DNA of 64,000 bases from Ruminococcus sp. (GCA_021199375.1 JAJQIB010000026.1:1-64000), one strand, 5' to 3'. Numbered from the stretch's first letter, positions 17,595-28,060 are shown. Notes: generated by a model from the letters alone, not told the origin. Program-made: numbers and translations.

Positions 17595-18839
17595 TTATAC
17601 CTGCCAGCTGTTAAGATATTTCTCCTGCTCTTCCGTAAGAGTATCTATTTCAATTCCCCAGAAGCTAAGCTTGCGCCTTGCAACCTCATTGTCTATCTCC
17701 TCAGGGACAGTAATAATCATCTCATCGAGCTCATTTTTATGCTCCACCAAATACCTAGCGGTAAGAGCCTGTATCGCAAACGACATATCCATGATTTCAG
17801 CAGGATGTCCATCACCGGCGGCTAAATTTACAAGCCTTCCCTCACCTATTACATAAACCCATCTTCCGTTAGGAAGCTTGTATCCTTCTATATTATTACG
17901 TGCGGGAGCTGACTCTACTGCAAGCTCCTTTAGCTTAGCTACTGCAACCTCACAGTCAAAGTGACCTGCATTACACAAAATTGCTCCATCCTTAAGATTC
18001 ATGAAGCTATTTTCAGTGATAACGTCCTTACAGCCTGTTACAGTAATGAAAAGATCTCCAATCCTTGCGGCTTCCTCCATTTTCATTACCTTAAATCCAT
18101 CCATGACCGCTTCCATAGCCTTGACAGGATCTACCTCTGTTACAATTACTGATGCTCCAAAGCCCTTAGCACGCATTGCTACGCCCTTTCCGCACCATCC
18201 GTATCCAGCCACAACTACATTCTTTCCCGCAACTATAAGGTTTGTTGTACGATTAATTCCGTCCCAAACAGATTGACCTGTACCATAGCGGTTATCAAAG
18301 AGATATTTGCATCTTGCATTGTTTACAAGTGCCATCGGAAATTTAAGCTCATGAGCCTTGTTCATTGCAATAAGCCTGATTATACCTGTAGTAGTTTCCT
18401 CACATCCGCCTATAACATTCGGTATAAGCTCAGGATACTCATTGTGAATCATATTTACCAGGTCTCCGCCATCATCTATAATCACGTTAGGTCCTATCTT
18501 AACAACCTCAGATATATGATGATGATATTCCTCAGGTGTAGAGCCATGCCATGCGTAGACATTTAGTCCGTCATGAACAAGTGCCGCAGCTACATCATCT
18601 TGAGTAGAAAGCGGATTACTACCCGTAACATACATCTCAGCTCCGCCGGATGCAAGCACCTTGCACAGATATGCAGTTTTGGCCTCTAGGTGAATGGATA
18701 AAGCGACCTTTAGTCCCTTAAAGGGCTTGTCACGCTCAAATTCCTCCTGAACACTTCTTAGCAGACACATATTTCTACGCACCCACTCGATTTTTCTAGC
18801 TCCGCTCTCCCACAAATTTATATCTCTGATTTCACTCAT
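17595..18839 (-). CDS. ahcY: Adenosylhomocysteinase
   Basis: NAD-dependent enzyme that splits S-adenosylhomocysteine into adenosine and homocysteine, clearing the product of methyltransferases. NAD-binding GYGWCGKGVAMRAKGFGA lies near residue 205. NNIEGYKLPNGRWVYVI and VNLAAGDGHPAEIMDMSFA are family landmarks near the C-terminus. Length about 414 aa matches the prokaryotic type. ATG 18839 is preferred; the in-frame ATG 18851 lies on the likely SD (AAGGA). Homocysteine produced here joins that expected from the MetY pathway encoded at 53.7-57.8 kb. The neighbours share only orientation, not an obvious pathway. Confidence 0.96.
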   Translation of the reverse strand: MSEIRDINLWESGARKIEWVRRNMCLLRSVQEEFERDKPFKGLKVALSIHLEAKTAYLCKVLASGGAEMYVTGSNPLSTQDDVAAALVHDGLNVYAWHGSTPEEYHHHISEVVKIGPNVIIDDGGDLVNMIHNEYPELIPNVIGGCEETTTGIIRLIAMNKAHELKFPMALVNNARCKYLFDNRYGTGQSVWDGINRTTNLIVAGKNVVVAGYGWCGKGVAMRAKGFGASVIVTEVDPVKAMEAVMDGFKVMKMEEAARIGDLFITVTGCKDVITENSFMNLKDGAILCNAGHFDCEVAVAKLKELAVESAPARNNIEGYKLPNGRWVYVIGEGRLVNLAAGDGHPAEIMDMSFAIQALTARYLVEHKNELDEMIITVPEEIDNEVARRKLSFWGIEIDTLTEEQEKYLNSWQV

Positions 18840-18853
18840 TACATTGCACATCC

Positions 18854-19672
18854 TTATGAAATAATCTTTGCCTTTCCCTTCTTTTTCTTGTGCTCCTTTT
18901 CGGGAACAGTCTCTTCTCCGCCCTTATCCTCAAATACCGCATCCTTTTCGGTCTTTAGATAATCAAACTCAGGGTTATCCTCTCCCCTAGCATCATAATA
19001 TGGCTGTATAACATATTTTCTTATTATAGGGTAACAGTTAAACGCATTGACAAAGCAAAGAAATGAAAATGGGAAGAAAAGCACAACCAGCATAGAGTAT
19101 GGGAAAAGTCCTACCATTAGGAATATGCAAATAATCCAAATAAGCAGCGTCCAAAGACAATTCTTGACTCCTAATGGCACCAAGAAAAACGAGTTCTTTA
19201 TAATCTTTCTCATAGTAAGGTTAGTAGACACTATCATAAGATAGATGTAAAAATGCATCATAAAAAACAGTACACAGCAGCAAATGCAAATTAATAGCGG
19301 TATGTACATTACATCGCTTTCATCCGCCCATGCATAATAGTATGGAATAGAAATTGCAAAGCCAATTGCGCAGATTATGTCTATAATACCCATAAAAAAG
19401 CTCTGCTTAAAATTACTCTTAAAAGCTCCCCAGAAGTCTGACCAAATAAAAGCATTTCGTTCCTGAGACCAGTTTCTGCAGACCTTTGTCATACCCGCAA
19501 TAGCAGGTCCTATTGTCACTATCGGTATACATGCCAAAAGAAAGATTACGTTTAATCCGAATATCTGCCACATTCTTCTGCCGTAAACCTCTAAGAATTT
19601 AAACAAGCCCTTTTTCTCAACAGGAGCCTTTGGTATACCCATTTTTGGCTCGCCTTTTCCTAATAACGCCAT
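18854..19672 (-). CDS. DUF624 (YesL-family) membrane protein
   Basis: Multi-pass membrane protein. About five to six hydrophobic segments start at residue 30 (FGLNVIFLLACIPIVTIGPA is the typical first YesL helix) and a hydrophilic Lys/Glu-rich tail ends in KKKKGKAK. YesL-like proteins usually accompany carbohydrate ABC importers, but none is here. It may serve the orphan solute-binding systems in the window, which is inference. Length 272 aa. Molecular function of the family is unknown. Confidence 0.82.
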   Translation of the reverse strand: MALLGKGEPKMGIPKAPVEKKGLFKFLEVYGRRMWQIFGLNVIFLLACIPIVTIGPAIAGMTKVCRNWSQERNAFIWSDFWGAFKSNFKQSFFMGIIDIICAIGFAISIPYYYAWADESDVMYIPLLICICCCVLFFMMHFYIYLMIVSTNLTMRKIIKNSFFLVPLGVKNCLWTLLIWIICIFLMVGLFPYSMLVVLFFPFSFLCFVNAFNCYPIIRKYVIQPYYDARGEDNPEFDYLKTEKDAVFEDKGGEETVPEKEHKKKKGKAKIIS

Positions 19673-19706
19673 TTTAATCTCCTTCGCTTTTACATCCTTT
19701 TATCGG

Positions 19707-20327
19707 CTACAATCTGCCCAAAAGCAGCATAGCAAGCGCCGTATCTATTGCAGCTCCCACTGATGTGAGTGCCAAAAGTCCTACAAATCGTGTGATATAT
19801 AGCTTTGTTCTGTTCAAAAGTCCATCAAAAAGCTTGTCGTGAATGACCATGCTTAGCAATCTGTTTGACAATAGCAAAGCCTCTCTTGCCGCTAAAATCA
19901 CCGCAAGCAGAGAGATAAACACCCCCGGAAAAATCACAGCCGCCTTAATCGCTGTGGCTTTGCTCAGGCTTTCTCCATATGCCTGCACAAGGATAACTCC
20001 ACTGCCCATACCTCTTAGAAAAGGTAGCAGCAGCTCAACAGGCTGTGCAATTGCAGAAAATCCAAGCAAAAACGCTGCCAAAAGGTAAACTCCCGTAGAG
20101 CTTAGAGATGTAAAAAGAATCCTTGTTAAATCTCCCTCTCGGCGTACGTTTAAGAGGCTCTCCTCCGTTTCGCTTAAAATATCGGCAAGCGATGAATCCA
20201 TATAAACGCAGCATAACGCTCCGAATAATGCTCCTAAAAGTGAAGCTAACGACATAGCTGCAAATAGCGTAAGCCCTCGGCTTGACCGAGCTCTTGGTTC
20301 GCCGTTTTTTGTTCTTTTAATTTGCAT
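19707..20327 (-). CDS. SpoIIM-like membrane protein
   Basis: About 206-aa membrane protein with four to five hydrophobic segments. The central FLLGFSAIAQPVELLLPFLRGMG segment (quoted here only as LLGFSAIAQPVELLLPF) resembles the conserved block of stage II sporulation protein M, which with SpoIID and SpoIIP drives engulfment. The resemblance is by eye. The start is ATG 20327, because GAGGTG immediately precedes the earlier in-frame codons. It sits between proC and the DUF624 gene on the same strand. If correct, it supports a spore-forming ancestry. Confidence 0.6.
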   Translation of the reverse strand: MQIKRTKNGEPRARSSRGLTLFAAMSLASLLGALFGALCCVYMDSSLADILSETEESLLNVRREGDLTRILFTSLSSTGVYLLAAFLLGFSAIAQPVELLLPFLRGMGSGVILVQAYGESLSKATAIKAAVIFPGVFISLLAVILAAREALLLSNRLLSMVIHDKLFDGLLNRTKLYITRFVGLLALTSVGAAIDTALAMLLLGRL

Positions 20328-20370
20328 ATACATCACCTCAATGATATATATGCTTGTACACTTCTAAAAA

Positions 20371-21168
20371 TTACTTAGAAAGCTCATATGCTCGCTTTGT
20401 ACATGCCTTGCAGCAGCTTTGTACCGCCTCGTCAAGACCTCCTGCTCTTAGCTGCTCTAGTCCCGCAATAGTAGTACCGCCCTTTGATGATACCATTTCT
20501 ATAAGCTTGTCTAAGCTATTTCCGCTGTCGGTAATCATCCTAGCTGAGCCTATCAGTGACTTCGCAAAGAGGTTTGTTGCAGCCTCTTCATCTATACCTA
20601 CACTCTTGGCATACTCAATAAAGCTTTGTGCGTAAAGATAGATAAAGGCAGGAGAAGATCCATTTATTGCGATAATCTCCTTCATCTTGTCCTTAGGTAT
20701 TACCTCATACATTCCACATGCTCCGAATACCGAGCATACAAAGTCAAATTCCTCATCCTCTACGCTTTCTGAGCGTGAAAGAGCAGTTGCTCCCTCGCCT
20801 AAAAGCAGAGGCGTGTTCGGCATAACAAGTACAACCTTAGCTTTGTCTACTGTCTTTGAGGCTATGTATTCATCACCTATTCCTGCACATATCGATATTA
20901 TAACTGTGCTTTCATCAACCGAATCTGCAATTTCTTCCAGCACCTCGTCAAGCTGCTGAGGCTTTACTGCCAAAAAGAGGTATTTACTTAGGCTTGCAGT
21001 CTGAGCCGAGCTCTCACACGCTTCAACTCCAATACCCACAGCACGCTCAAGTGCAGGAGGGTAGCTATCAAATGCTAAAAGCTTAACATCGTCAATTTTC
21101 GCTTCGGTTATACCCTTCATTATAGCATAGCCCATATTGCCAACTCCGATAAATCCTACATTAACCAT
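20371..21168 (-). CDS. proC: Pyrroline-5-carboxylate reductase
   Basis: Last step of proline biosynthesis, reducing 1-pyrroline-5-carboxylate with NAD(P)H. The N-terminal Rossmann motif GFIGVGNMGYAIMKG starts at residue 5. The C-terminal dimer domain shows GSSPAFIYLYAQSF and the family signature region SKGGTTIAGLEQLRAGGLDE. Length 265 aa is standard. A structured non-coding element lies immediately upstream on the same strand (21215-21340), and a candidate TATGAT -10 lies between them. Confidence 0.96.
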   Translation of the reverse strand: MVNVGFIGVGNMGYAIMKGITEAKIDDVKLLAFDSYPPALERAVGIGVEACESSAQTASLSKYLFLAVKPQQLDEVLEEIADSVDESTVIISICAGIGDEYIASKTVDKAKVVLVMPNTPLLLGEGATALSRSESVEDEEFDFVCSVFGACGMYEVIPKDKMKEIIAINGSSPAFIYLYAQSFIEYAKSVGIDEEAATNLFAKSLIGSARMITDSGNSLDKLIEMVSSKGGTTIAGLEQLRAGGLDEAVQSCCKACTKRAYELSK

Positions 21169-21214
21169 TTATAACATGTCCTTTCTTACATACCTATCCT
21201 CATCATATCATAAG

Positions 21215-21340
21215 GCTTGCAATAGATGCAAGGAGCCGCCAGGCTCCGCTGGATTTCAGTGGGGATTAGTTTTAACCCCCTACTGAAAGACAGGATGAAC
21301 CACCACCTAAGAGGTGGGGTACATCATGCATCTATTATAC
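21215..21340 (-). ncRNA. Structured RNA candidate, copy 1
   Basis: A 126-nt element with a closing stem (21221-21230 with 21327-21336, 10 bp) enclosing three hairpins. These are GGAGCC/GGCTCC with a 4-nt loop, TTTCAGT+GGGG/CCCC+ACTGAAA, and CCACCT/AGGTGG. A second copy at 33819-33943 keeps the same three hairpins with different paired bases, while joining segments (GTTCATCCTGTC, AACTAATCC, AAATCCAGC on the minus strand) are conserved. On the minus strand a TTGATT-17-TATAAT box (21334-21362) abuts the 5' end, so transcription toward proC is favoured. It does not match a riboswitch class I recognise. An IS200/IS605-type remnant is the main alternative. Confidence 0.6.
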
Positions 21341-21399
21341 TACAATTTGCACAAAAAATCAAGCTTTTTTTCGGCATTTTAATATTTTTTCTTTTTTGC

Positions 21400-21428
21400 T
21401 TGCAATTTGAAAAAAAATGTTGTATAAT
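21400..21428 (+). promoter_or_regulatory. Promoter of glyS
   Basis: TTGCAA (21400-21405), a 17-bp spacer and TATAAT (21423-21428), about 40 bp upstream of the start codon. No T-box is visible. Confidence 0.65.
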
Positions 21429-21469
21429 ATAGAGGTATACCGCATTTAAGACGAAAGGAATGGTACAAT

Positions 21470-22855
21470 ATGCTTAACAGCGAAAAAACTATGGAGAAAA
21501 TTGTCGCACTTTGCAAGGGCAGAGGCTTTGTCTATGCAGGAAGTGAGATTTATGGCGGACTTGCTAATACATGGGATTATGGTCCTCTTGGAGTAGAGCT
21601 TAAGACAAACATCAAGAACGCATGGAGAAAGAAATTCATTCAAGAAAACAAGTACAATGTAGGATTAGACTCTGCAATTTTGATGAACCCACAAACCTGG
21701 GTAGCATCAGGTCACCTTGGAGGCTTTTCTGATCCACTTATGGACTGCAAGGAATGCAAAACCCGTCACAGAGCCGATGATCTTATCGAAAGCTTTGACG
21801 GCACTAATGTTGCAGGCTGGACAAATGAACAAATGATGAGCTACATTGAGGAAAAGAAAATCCCCTGTCCTCAGTGTGGAAAGCACAGCTTTACCGACAT
21901 TCGTCAGTTTAACCTAATGTTCAAGACCTATCAGGGCGTTACTGAGGACTCAAAATCAGAGCTTTATCTGCGTCCCGAAACTGCACAGGGTATCTTTGTA
22001 AACTTTGCTAACATTCAGCGTACAAGTCGCAAAAAGGTTCCCTTTGGCGTAGCTCAAATCGGCAAATCCTTCAGAAATGAAATCACACCCGGAAACTTCA
22101 TCTTCCGTGTAAGAGAGTTTGAACAGATGGAGCTTGAATTCTTCTGCAAGCCTGGAACAGATCTCGAATGGTTTGACTACTGGAGAAGCTTCTGCAAAAA
22201 CTGGCTGCTAAGTCTAAACATCAATGAAGAAAACCTGCGTCTAAGAGATCACTCTGAGGACGAGCTTTGCTTCTACTCTAAGGCTACCACCGACTTTGAA
22301 TACCTATTCCCGTTTGGCTGGGGCGAGCTTTGGGGCGTTGCTGACAGAACCGACTACGACCTAACCCAGCACATCAAAACAAGCGGCAAGAGCCTAGACT
22401 ATTTTGATCCCGAAACGAACGAGCGTTATGTCCCCTACGTTATCGAGCCATCGCTTGGTGTAGAAAGACTCTTCCTTGCAATTGTTGTTGACGCTTATGA
22501 CGAGGAGAACATCGGCACTGAGGAAAAGCCAGATGTGCGTACTGTTATGCATTTTCATCCTGCACTTGCTCCCTACAAGGCGTGTGTACTGCCGCTTTCA
22601 AAGAAGCTAAGTGAGCAGGCTACTGAGCTTTTCGAAAGCCTATCAAAGAAATTTAACGTTGACTACGACGAGGCAGGTTCAATCGGTAAGAGATACCGCC
22701 GTCAAGACGAAATCGGAACTCCATTCTGCATCACCTACGACTTTGACACACTTGAGGATAGCTGTGTGACAATACGTGACAGAGATACCATGCAGCAGGA
22801 GCGAGTTGCAATCGCAGACCTCGAAAAGTATCTCGAAGACAAGATTGCATTTTAA
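21470..22855 (+). CDS. glyS: Glycyl-tRNA synthetase, single-chain type
   Basis: Class II synthetase charging tRNA-Gly, of the homodimeric type also found in archaea and eukaryotes rather than the alpha2-beta2 type. Landmarks: [18 protein letters not shown] at the N-terminus, class II motif 2 near [20 protein letters not shown], a Cys pair in CPQCGKH, and motif 3 in [18 protein letters not shown]. The anticodon-binding domain occupies the last 110 residues. Length 461 aa. It is a stand-alone gene with its own promoter and terminator. Confidence 0.97.
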   Translation: MLNSEKTMEKIVALCKGRGFVYAGSEIYGGLANTWDYGPLGVELKTNIKNAWRKKFIQENKYNVGLDSAILMNPQTWVASGHLGGFSDPLMDCKECKTRHRADDLIESFDGTNVAGWTNEQMMSYIEEKKIPCPQCGKHSFTDIRQFNLMFKTYQGVTEDSKSELYLRPETAQGIFVNFANIQRTSRKKVPFGVAQIGKSFRNEITPGNFIFRVREFEQMELEFFCKPGTDLEWFDYWRSFCKNWLLSLNINEENLRLRDHSEDELCFYSKATTDFEYLFPFGWGELWGVADRTDYDLTQHIKTSGKSLDYFDPETNERYVPYVIEPSLGVERLFLAIVVDAYDEENIGTEEKPDVRTVMHFHPALAPYKACVLPLSKKLSEQATELFESLSKKFNVDYDEAGSIGKRYRRQDEIGTPFCITYDFDTLEDSCVTIRDRDTMQQERVAIADLEKYLEDKIAF

Positions 22856-22876
22856 ATCTAATATTTACAAGCATTA

Positions 22877-22907
22877 TGCGGACAGCTAACATTTTAAGCT
22901 GTCCGCA
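22877..22907. terminator. Bidirectional terminator between glyS and addA
   Basis: TGCGGACAGCT (22877-22887) pairs with AGCTGTCCGCA (22897-22907), followed by T6 on the plus strand. The addA stop lies five bases beyond, so the same stem can serve both genes. Confidence 0.9.
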
Positions 22908-22911
22908 TTTT

Positions 22912-25900
22912 TTAAAGCGTTATTTCCCTGCCAGTGCTAAGCTTGAATGAATATATGTAGCATGCTTTTACAGGAAGGTCTAGTATTATGTCGAGTGCAG
23001 CCTTATAAAGCTCAAGCTGTACTCCATATCTGTCAAGCTCGCTTACATCTACAAATCCGTCCGTCTTGTAGTCAACCAGCACATAACCATCAGGCTCCTT
23101 AAAGATGCAGTCGCAGATACCCTGAATCATTCCATCGGGTGCAATGAGCTCCGGAAACCTCTCATCTATTCCCGCATCGCTCGCCTTTACCATAAACTTC
23201 ATCTCACGCCTTATGTCGCTCGATTTTTTCATTCTCGCATAAAATTCTCCGTCAAAGAAAGCCTTGACTGCTCCTATGTAAACTCCGCTTGCCTCACGCT
23301 TTGAAAGGCTTCCTATACTAACCAGCCTTTCAAGCTCAGCTTTAGCGTCACGCTGTGCATTATTATAATCCGCAAGCTCCATGTATAGATGGGTAAACGT
23401 TCCCCTCTGTGCTGCAGAAAGTCTTGTGCTTTCCTCCTTTAAGCTTCCGAGCTTGGGATAGAACGCTCGGTCGTTGTCGCCCTCATTCAGCCTCTTTACC
23501 TCTGTCACAATCTCAGTTACCGTGCGCTTTGAGGCTGCTCGTGAGTCATCCACTCCGTAATCAAACTCGTACCTTCTTTTAAGCGCTTCAACCACCGATT
23601 GGTTTGCCACAGGCTGAACAAATGTCTTTGTGACAGATTGCGTACCTTCTTTAGTGGGAGCTGTCCATGTGACCTTTGGCATTCTAGCTCCTTTAATACC
23701 GTATCCGCTTAGCTGCCCCGCTATGTCCTCACGCTCTATTGCTTCAAGAAGTGTCTGGTTATCCTTTGACAGCATAACGGCTGCTGCAAGCCACTCTTCA
23801 AATGTGTTGCACCCTTTGAGTACTGTGGAATCTGCGCCGCCCGCAAGAGCTAAATCGCTGGCAAGCGTCTGAAGCTTTTTTTTCATATTCCTCTGACCGT
23901 TGCCGCTTTCTGATACACTAAATGTGATAAAAAGACGTTCCTTTGCTCGTGTAAGAGCTACATAAAGCAGGCGCAGCTCCTCGCTTAGCATCTCTGACTT
24001 AGTTTCATTTGCAAGCACAGCGTGCGACAGCGTGCTTACCTTCATGAGCTTATCATGGCGCATATAGTTTATTCCCACGCCTGCTTGCTCATTTAAAAGT
24101 ATACGATCGCTGATATCACTTAGATTAAATGTCGCATTAAGATTAATCAAGAACACAAAGGGAAACTCAAGTCCCTTTGAGCCATGAAAGGTCTTGACCG
24201 CAACACTGTCGCTGCCTGCTACCGTTGCCGCCGCCTGAGAAAAATCTCTTCCCGCATCACTTACACGGTCAAGATAGCGCAAAAAGCCTGCAATGCCTCC
24301 TGCAGAATCTCTCTCGTAGTCAGCCGCACGCCTCGTCAGCAAACGCAGGTTTGCACGCTTTTGCTTAGAGTTTTCATAGGCTCCCGCTACCGCGAAGAAT
24401 CCGGTTTCATCGTATATCCTCATTATAAGCTCTTCAATTGTTATACTAACCGAATAAAATCTCAGCCTTGAAATAAGCTCTATGGCATAATCGCACTTTT
24501 GCTCAAGCACCTCATCGTTTAGCTCAATTCGCTGAGCCTCCCTTTCATCAGAATCCTCTGACTTTGAAGCGGAAAGTATTATCTGATACAAGCGCTTAGG
24601 TGCCGAATCCGGCGACTCAAAGCATAGCCTTCTTAGGGCTGCCGTTTCCTCTGCGGTAAAGTTTAAAATAGGCGACATCATAACCGCCGCCATCGGCAGA
24701 TCTCTCATAGGATTATCAATGACCTTTAGCAGATTTACCATCGTAAGGATTTCCTTAGCGCCCATATAACCGTCAAGCTGCTCACTTTGCGCTTTTAATC
24801 CCACATATTCAAGCGCTGCTGAAATCCTGCGGCAGCCATCCTTTTTACGTGAAAGCACACACACATCCGATGCTCTGCATGGACGTGACACATCACCGCT
24901 GTAAACAGGCGCACACTCGCTTAAAAGCTGCTTGATTCGCCTTGCCACCGCAAGCTCCTCACTGCCAAAAATTACATACCTTAGCTGCTCCTCGTCCTCC
25001 TGAGCGTCATCAACAAGCATAAGCTCAACAGGCTCATCCTCACCGCCATAATAGGCTCCGCATTTTAGCTCCTCATCCTCAGTATAGTCAAGCTCACCAA
25101 GCTTTTTACTCATCACAGTATGAAAAACCCAGTTTACATAATCTACAATATTCTGCCTTGAACGGAAATTCTTGCTGAGCCTAATCTCACACAAGCCCTC
25201 AATGCTTTGATCTCGTGCCTTCTCCTCAGTTTCTAAAAAGAGCTTGGGATTTGAAAGCCTAAATCTATAGATAGACTGCTTTACATCTCCTACCGCAAAG
25301 GCGTTTGAGCCTAGGTGGTCAAGGTCCTTGCTGTCAGAAAGACAGCGAAAAATCATCTCCTGAAGATTGTTTATATCCTGATATTCGTCAATAAGCATAA
25401 CCCTATAAGCATGCTCAACGACAAGCCTTTGAGCAAGCTTGGTTCTTTTGGTTACGCCATCCTCACGCTTAATAAGCAAATTCATAGCCATACGCTCAAT
25501 GTCACCAAACTGAGCAACACCTAAGCTTACCTTGCGCTCATGAAGCTCACGCTCTAAAATCTCGGTCACATCTGCAAGTGCCGATAGAATCATACCCGCA
25601 TCCTTCATCGGCTCGTAAATATCCGAGCCTAGTGATGCCACCTCACCTGCCAGAGCTTTAATCTGATCCTTATAGCCATCACGTATGCTCTTTATCTCAC
25701 TGTATATCCGATCGTTATCAGAAGCCTCTTCATCAGTAAGTCCCTTCTTCGAGGGCTTTCTTATTGTTTCAAATTTAATTTGACTACAAGCCTTAAACAG
25801 CACACTAAAGCTGCCGCTCTTTAGCGGAGCCTTGATATCGTTTAGTATATCGCTGTCAGACATTAAAACGTCTAAAACCTTATTGTTGTTAAGCATAAGA

Positions 25901-26610
25901 CCTGCAGAAAAGGTCGCAAGCTCTAGCTTCTTTTCAATCGGCTCAATTTGCTCGCTGAGCTGCTCAAAAAACACATTTAGTCGCTTATCAACCTGCTTCT
26001 TATCAGAAAAGTCCGATATTGCTGTGGCTATCCATTCATTCGGAAAGGCAAGCGAGCATTTAAAATCGTAAAACGAACGTATTCTTTCCTTTAGTGTGTA
26101 ATCGCTGTTATTTGTGAGCGCATCCAGCAGCAGCTCCGCCTGTTCGGGCGACTGACTTCTGAAAATCTCAAGAGCCTCATCAAGCGATTCATTTAATATA
26201 ACCTCCGCCTGCTCATCGTCTGCCACCTTAATTTCGGTACGATAGTCAAGCTCATTGAGATTATCATTTACAAGCTCAAGGCAAAAGGCGTTTATTGTGC
26301 TAATCTTCGCTAATGAAAGCATATCCTGCTGACGCTCCAGCCAGCTTCTTTTTTCGGCATCAGTCTGACCGACAATTCGTGAGGTCAAAGCAGCTCTTAG
26401 CTTGGTTTTCATCTGATTTGCCGCATCCTTAGTGAATGTTACAGCTAAAAGCTTTTCTGCGGGACATCCCGCTCCCTCATCCTCAAGCAGTCTGACAGTG
26501 CGTTCAATCAGTACCGCAGTTTTGCCACTTCCCGCAGCTGCTGATACTATTACTCCTCTGTCGGTGGTGGTAATAGCCTGCTGCTGCTCGTCCGTCCAAT
26601 TTACAGCCAT
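22912..26610 (-). CDS. addA: ATP-dependent helicase/nuclease subunit A (AddA)
   Basis: Helicase-nuclease that, with AddB, resects double-strand breaks for recombination. UvrD-type motifs: Walker A AAAGSGKTAVLIER near residue 25, DEYQDIN (motif II) near 410, SFKNFRSR-like KNFRSRQNI near 490, and YVALTRAKERLFI near 900. The C-terminal RecB-type nuclease core is VLVDYKTDGF near residue 1190. Length 1232 aa is full. The start has AGGAG upstream. The usual partner addB is absent here, and the gene instead begins four bases after the stop of a solute-binding lipoprotein, so the two are probably one transcript. Confidence 0.95.
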   Translation of the reverse strand: MAVNWTDEQQQAITTTDRGVIVSAAAGSGKTAVLIERTVRLLEDEGAGCPAEKLLAVTFTKDAANQMKTKLRAALTSRIVGQTDAEKRSWLERQQDMLSLAKISTINAFCLELVNDNLNELDYRTEIKVADDEQAEVILNESLDEALEIFRSQSPEQAELLLDALTNNSDYTLKERIRSFYDFKCSLAFPNEWIATAISDFSDKKQVDKRLNVFFEQLSEQIEPIEKKLELATFSAGLMLNNNKVLDVLMSDSDILNDIKAPLKSGSFSVLFKACSQIKFETIRKPSKKGLTDEEASDNDRIYSEIKSIRDGYKDQIKALAGEVASLGSDIYEPMKDAGMILSALADVTEILERELHERKVSLGVAQFGDIERMAMNLLIKREDGVTKRTKLAQRLVVEHAYRVMLIDEYQDINNLQEMIFRCLSDSKDLDHLGSNAFAVGDVKQSIYRFRLSNPKLFLETEEKARDQSIEGLCEIRLSKNFRSRQNIVDYVNWVFHTVMSKKLGELDYTEDEELKCGAYYGGEDEPVELMLVDDAQEDEEQLRYVIFGSEELAVARRIKQLLSECAPVYSGDVSRPCRASDVCVLSRKKDGCRRISAALEYVGLKAQSEQLDGYMGAKEILTMVNLLKVIDNPMRDLPMAAVMMSPILNFTAEETAALRRLCFESPDSAPKRLYQIILSASKSEDSDEREAQRIELNDEVLEQKCDYAIELISRLRFYSVSITIEELIMRIYDETGFFAVAGAYENSKQKRANLRLLTRRAADYERDSAGGIAGFLRYLDRVSDAGRDFSQAAATVAGSDSVAVKTFHGSKGLEFPFVFLINLNATFNLSDISDRILLNEQAGVGINYMRHDKLMKVSTLSHAVLANETKSEMLSEELRLLYVALTRAKERLFITFSVSESGNGQRNMKKKLQTLASDLALAGGADSTVLKGCNTFEEWLAAAVMLSKDNQTLLEAIEREDIAGQLSGYGIKGARMPKVTWTAPTKEGTQSVTKTFVQPVANQSVVEALKRRYEFDYGVDDSRAASKRTVTEIVTEVKRLNEGDNDRAFYPKLGSLKEESTRLSAAQRGTFTHLYMELADYNNAQRDAKAELERLVSIGSLSKREASGVYIGAVKAFFDGEFYARMKKSSDIRREMKFMVKASDAGIDERFPELIAPDGMIQGICDCIFKEPDGYVLVDYKTDGFVDVSELDRYGVQLELYKAALDIILDLPVKACYIYSFKLSTGREITL

Positions 26611-26614
26611 TTGC

Positions 26615-28021
26615 TTATTCTCCTATAAACTCATGATATTCCTCATTAAAGGTCTCAAGCTCAGAATCAATTGTGTTCGAATAGGTTTCACGAAGCTTAG
26701 TCCAGGTAAACTGTGTTCCGTCATCGTCTGATTTCATAACAGATGAGTACAAATACGGAATAACCGCTTCCTTAGTAGCATTAGTTGCCGCATCATCATT
26801 CGACAGCAGCGTTGAAATTCCGTAGCCGGGATCTACAACCTTAACGTACTTATCGCTAATCGGCTCAACATTTGCCATCTCGTACATTTCCTCCGACCAA
26901 TTCGGAGATGTAACAAAGAACTTTTCCTTGCCTGCTTCAACGTACTCCGCATCTGTGTTCGCAACTCTTGCACATTCGTACCAGCACTTTACGGCATCAG
27001 ACTTTTCAGAGCCATTTACCCACATATATGCTGTAATACCAATTGTTGTGTAATAGGTATCGGTGTTGGGATCTCTGGGCATAGGAACTATTCCCCAGTT
27101 GTCGCCATCGCTCGGAGAAACTGCCCATGTTCCCATAGCGTAGAATAGAATATTCTTTCTAAACGCCTCAGACGCACTTCCTATCCAGTCGGAATAGTAT
27201 AGTCCGTTCTTTTGTATGTTGTAAAGCATAGTAGAGGCACGGTCAAAATCGGGATCATCTATGTTCGAGACATATTCATCCGTTTCCTCATCATACTTTA
27301 TTAGCGTTTTTCCTGTTGACTGGAAGATAAATGCTCCGAACCATCCATTGATTCCATAACGAACCTCATCGCCCGTTGCACTCGAAACATAGCTATCCAT
27401 AAGGTCATACCATGTATCCCAAGTCCAATCGCCGCTCATGTACAGGTCATAGGGATCCTCTAGGCTGTTGCCCTCAATAACGTCCTTGTCGTAGGTAAGA
27501 ACAGAGAGCGGCTCAAGATTTATCGGAGCCACATAATGCTCGCCGCCAAGCTCGAACTGGTCGGCTAAATCCTTCATGTCAACCCACATATCGTCCTCAA
27601 AGTCAACTATGCTGTCAACCGGCTGAAACATTCCCTTGATGCAATAGCATGGAAAGGTCATTTTCTGCTCATACCAAAAGATATCAGGTGGATCGTTAGA
27701 CAAAACCCTGCTTGCAAGCTGATCGTACTTTGTAACCGATGAGCAAGCCGAATAGGTTATAGTGCCTCCCTTTTTCTCAAATAGGTCGAGATCTACACGC
27801 TTTTCCTCGGCTGTGCTTGTAGGATTGATATCAAAGTAGGATAACCATTCAAGCTCGGTTTCAGCTCCCTCAGGTATAGCCTCTATTTCATCCGTATCCT
27901 CAACCTCAACCTGATCTACATACTCGCTTGAGGTGTTATCAGACGAGCTTGAGCAGGCGGCAAGACCGAGAGTTAAAATCAGTGCGGTAGAGGCTGACGC
28001 AAAACGCTTAAAATTACACAT
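26615..28021 (-). CDS. Extracellular solute-binding lipoprotein, second paralog
   Basis: Paralog of the protein at 9823-11244, with the same architecture: signal peptide, lipobox GLAAC with Cys23, Ser/Asp linker, then shared blocks (YVDQVEVEDTDEIEAIPEG, ELEWLSYFDINPTS, YGINGWF). ATG 28021 is chosen because AAAGGAG is well spaced; the upstream in-frame extension begins before the SD. No transporter subunits adjoin it. Its promoter carries an AACGTT-centred palindrome like that of the first paralog, suggesting common control. It is followed after four bases by addA, an unusual pairing with no evident functional link. Confidence 0.88.
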   Translation of the reverse strand: MCNFKRFASASTALILTLGLAACSSSSDNTSSEYVDQVEVEDTDEIEAIPEGAETELEWLSYFDINPTSTAEEKRVDLDLFEKKGGTITYSACSSVTKYDQLASRVLSNDPPDIFWYEQKMTFPCYCIKGMFQPVDSIVDFEDDMWVDMKDLADQFELGGEHYVAPINLEPLSVLTYDKDVIEGNSLEDPYDLYMSGDWTWDTWYDLMDSYVSSATGDEVRYGINGWFGAFIFQSTGKTLIKYDEETDEYVSNIDDPDFDRASTMLYNIQKNGLYYSDWIGSASEAFRKNILFYAMGTWAVSPSDGDNWGIVPMPRDPNTDTYYTTIGITAYMWVNGSEKSDAVKCWYECARVANTDAEYVEAGKEKFFVTSPNWSEEMYEMANVEPISDKYVKVVDPGYGISTLLSNDDAATNATKEAVIPYLYSSVMKSDDDGTQFTWTKLRETYSNTIDSELETFNEEYHEFIGE

Positions 28022-28060
28022 ATGAAATTCTCCTTTCATTTGAAAATCACTCTCATATAT

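Noticed and set aside
21215..21340. T-box or glycine riboswitch controlling glyS
   Set aside because: No T-box sequence or specifier loop is present, no glycine-aptamer core is recognisable, and a second copy lies far from any glycine gene.
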